Positions 63,776-64,000 of a stretch of DNA of 64,000 nt are shown here, piece after piece (position 1 is the first letter of the stretch; every line of letters starts with the position of its first letter). The notes below the pieces were generated by a model. It was not told the DNA's origin. It did no database searches and was given only the letters and a program-made list of their open reading frames with translations. Made by a program: the position numbers and the translations under genes. This DNA is from Clostridium sp. AF37-5 (lineage in GTDB: Bacteria; Bacillota; Clostridia; Lachnospirales; Lachnospiraceae): assembly GCF_003477605.1 (NCBI RefSeq), contig NZ_QUDR01000003.1, forward strand, positions 161,765 through 225,764. Reading direction: 5' to 3'.

Positions 63776-64000
63776 TTAGTTGTTTTCTTTTGATGCAAGT
63801 AAAGCTTTTAATCGAGCGATTTCACGATCTCTTTTTGATAATGCCTCATCTTTTTCCTGAGTTACTCTCGACAGTTCTCTTTTCAGTCGCTCAATTTCCT
63901 GCTCCTTGACTTCGTTCATACTATCCACGTATTCTTCCACCGTACCTTCTGATAACAACATAGGCTCTACCTCCGCTCGGTTTCGAATCAGAAACGAGCG
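63776..64000 (-). CDS. Partial gene: possible C-terminus of an Rpn-type nuclease/transposase relative
   Basis: The frame is open from the stop at 63776 to the window edge. The last 74 residues read RSFLIRNRAEVEPMLLSEGT and then a highly charged coiled coil (EVKEQEIERLKREL). The RAEV-x-x-ML pattern followed by a helical tail resembles Rpn family (PD-(D/E)XK) proteins of Clostridia. As an alternative, an ATG at 63961 with GGAGGT about 8 bases upstream could start a separate 61-residue protein. The piece 63974-64000 is itself palindromic (CGCTC and GTTTC arms). The assignment is tentative. Confidence 0.45.
   Translation of the reverse strand, partial: RSFLIRNRAEVEPMLLSEGTVEEYVDSMNEVKEQEIERLKRELSRVTQEKDEALSKRDREIARLKALLASKENN

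Noticed and set aside
1..64000. tRNA, rRNA, prophage, IS element or biosynthetic gene cluster
   Set aside because: No cloverleaf, rRNA or transposase signature was seen by eye; apart from the possible Rpn fragment at the right edge, gene content is housekeeping.

Overview
The window is a chromosomal segment of a low-GC, Gram-positive anaerobe of the Clostridia, most likely a member of the Lachnospiraceae; I cannot name the genus from sequence alone. The reasons are gene content and order. There is a complete mre/PBP2/min cluster. The L21-Prp-L27-Obg block includes an L27 with the cleavable Firmicutes N-terminus. There are sporulation genes (yqfC, yqfD, a pdaA-like deacetylase, a SpoVB-like flippase), a Rex regulator, a Bacillus-type LexA with its own operators, radical-SAM enzymes of anaerobes, secreted proteins with Thr/Pro linkers and leucine-rich or Big_2 domains, and the anaerobe-typical GGGtGRT/NifU-like pair. 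No rRNA, tRNA, CRISPR array or intact insertion sequence was seen. Nearly everything is housekeeping.

Layout. 1-8100 (minus): cell shape and division operon radC-mreB-mreC-mreD-PBP2-minC-minD-minE-rodA, with rodA cut by the window edge. 8148-9437 (minus): a PLP enzyme of the methionine gamma-lyase/YnbB family. 9441-15760 (minus): SH3 protein-mutS-mutL-miaA from one promoter. 15786-16489 (plus): lexA, with two operator palindromes around its promoter. 16552-21086 (minus): ribosome-biogenesis operon rplU-prp-rpmA-obg-yhbY-nadD/yqeK fusion-rsfS, starting at a promoter and candidate L21 leader and ending in a bidirectional terminator shared with lexA. 21130-25357 (minus): a glycosyltransferase 8 and a large secreted repeat protein. 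25405-29254 (minus): the radical-SAM/DUF2344/RNase G group. 29260-30200 (plus): a zinc-ribbon membrane protein.

30289-36082 (minus): yqfC-yqfD-phoH-ybeY-DUF3048-SpoVB-like operon. 36198-36374: rpsU with its own promoter and terminator. 36477-42051 (minus): rlmH-S66 peptidase-two-component system-azlCD-pdaA-like operon. 42105-46875 (minus): rex-unknown-acpS-nnr-alr-mazF operon, in which the usual mazE partner is missing. 47344-49293 (plus): an ABC-F ATPase, converging on 49283-54341 (minus): lepA-hemW-purine nucleoside phosphorylase-amidohydrolase. 54488-55270 (plus): Big_2 secreted protein. 55320-56558 (minus): GH27 alpha-galactosidase. 56729-59599 (plus): trkA-trkH potassium uptake.

59596-59914 is the only gene-free stretch over 300 bases. 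It holds a giant 213-nt imperfect inverted repeat and a perfect 16-bp stem. 59915-62378 (minus) carries the GGGtGRT protein, a NifU-like scaffold and a left-handed beta-helix transferase-like gene, followed by a zinc-ribbon/YARHG protein (62399-63556). The window ends in a partial gene that may be the C-terminus of an Rpn-type nuclease/transposase relative.

The strongest candidate for a poorly described system is the GGGtGRT/NifU-like module (59915-61648). Other points worth checking are the giant inverted repeat beside it, a MazF without MazE, a yqfD gene that appears to start at CTG, a PBP2 with an insertion of roughly 240 residues in its transpeptidase domain, and a hairpin encoded within the overlapping 3' ends of two convergent genes.
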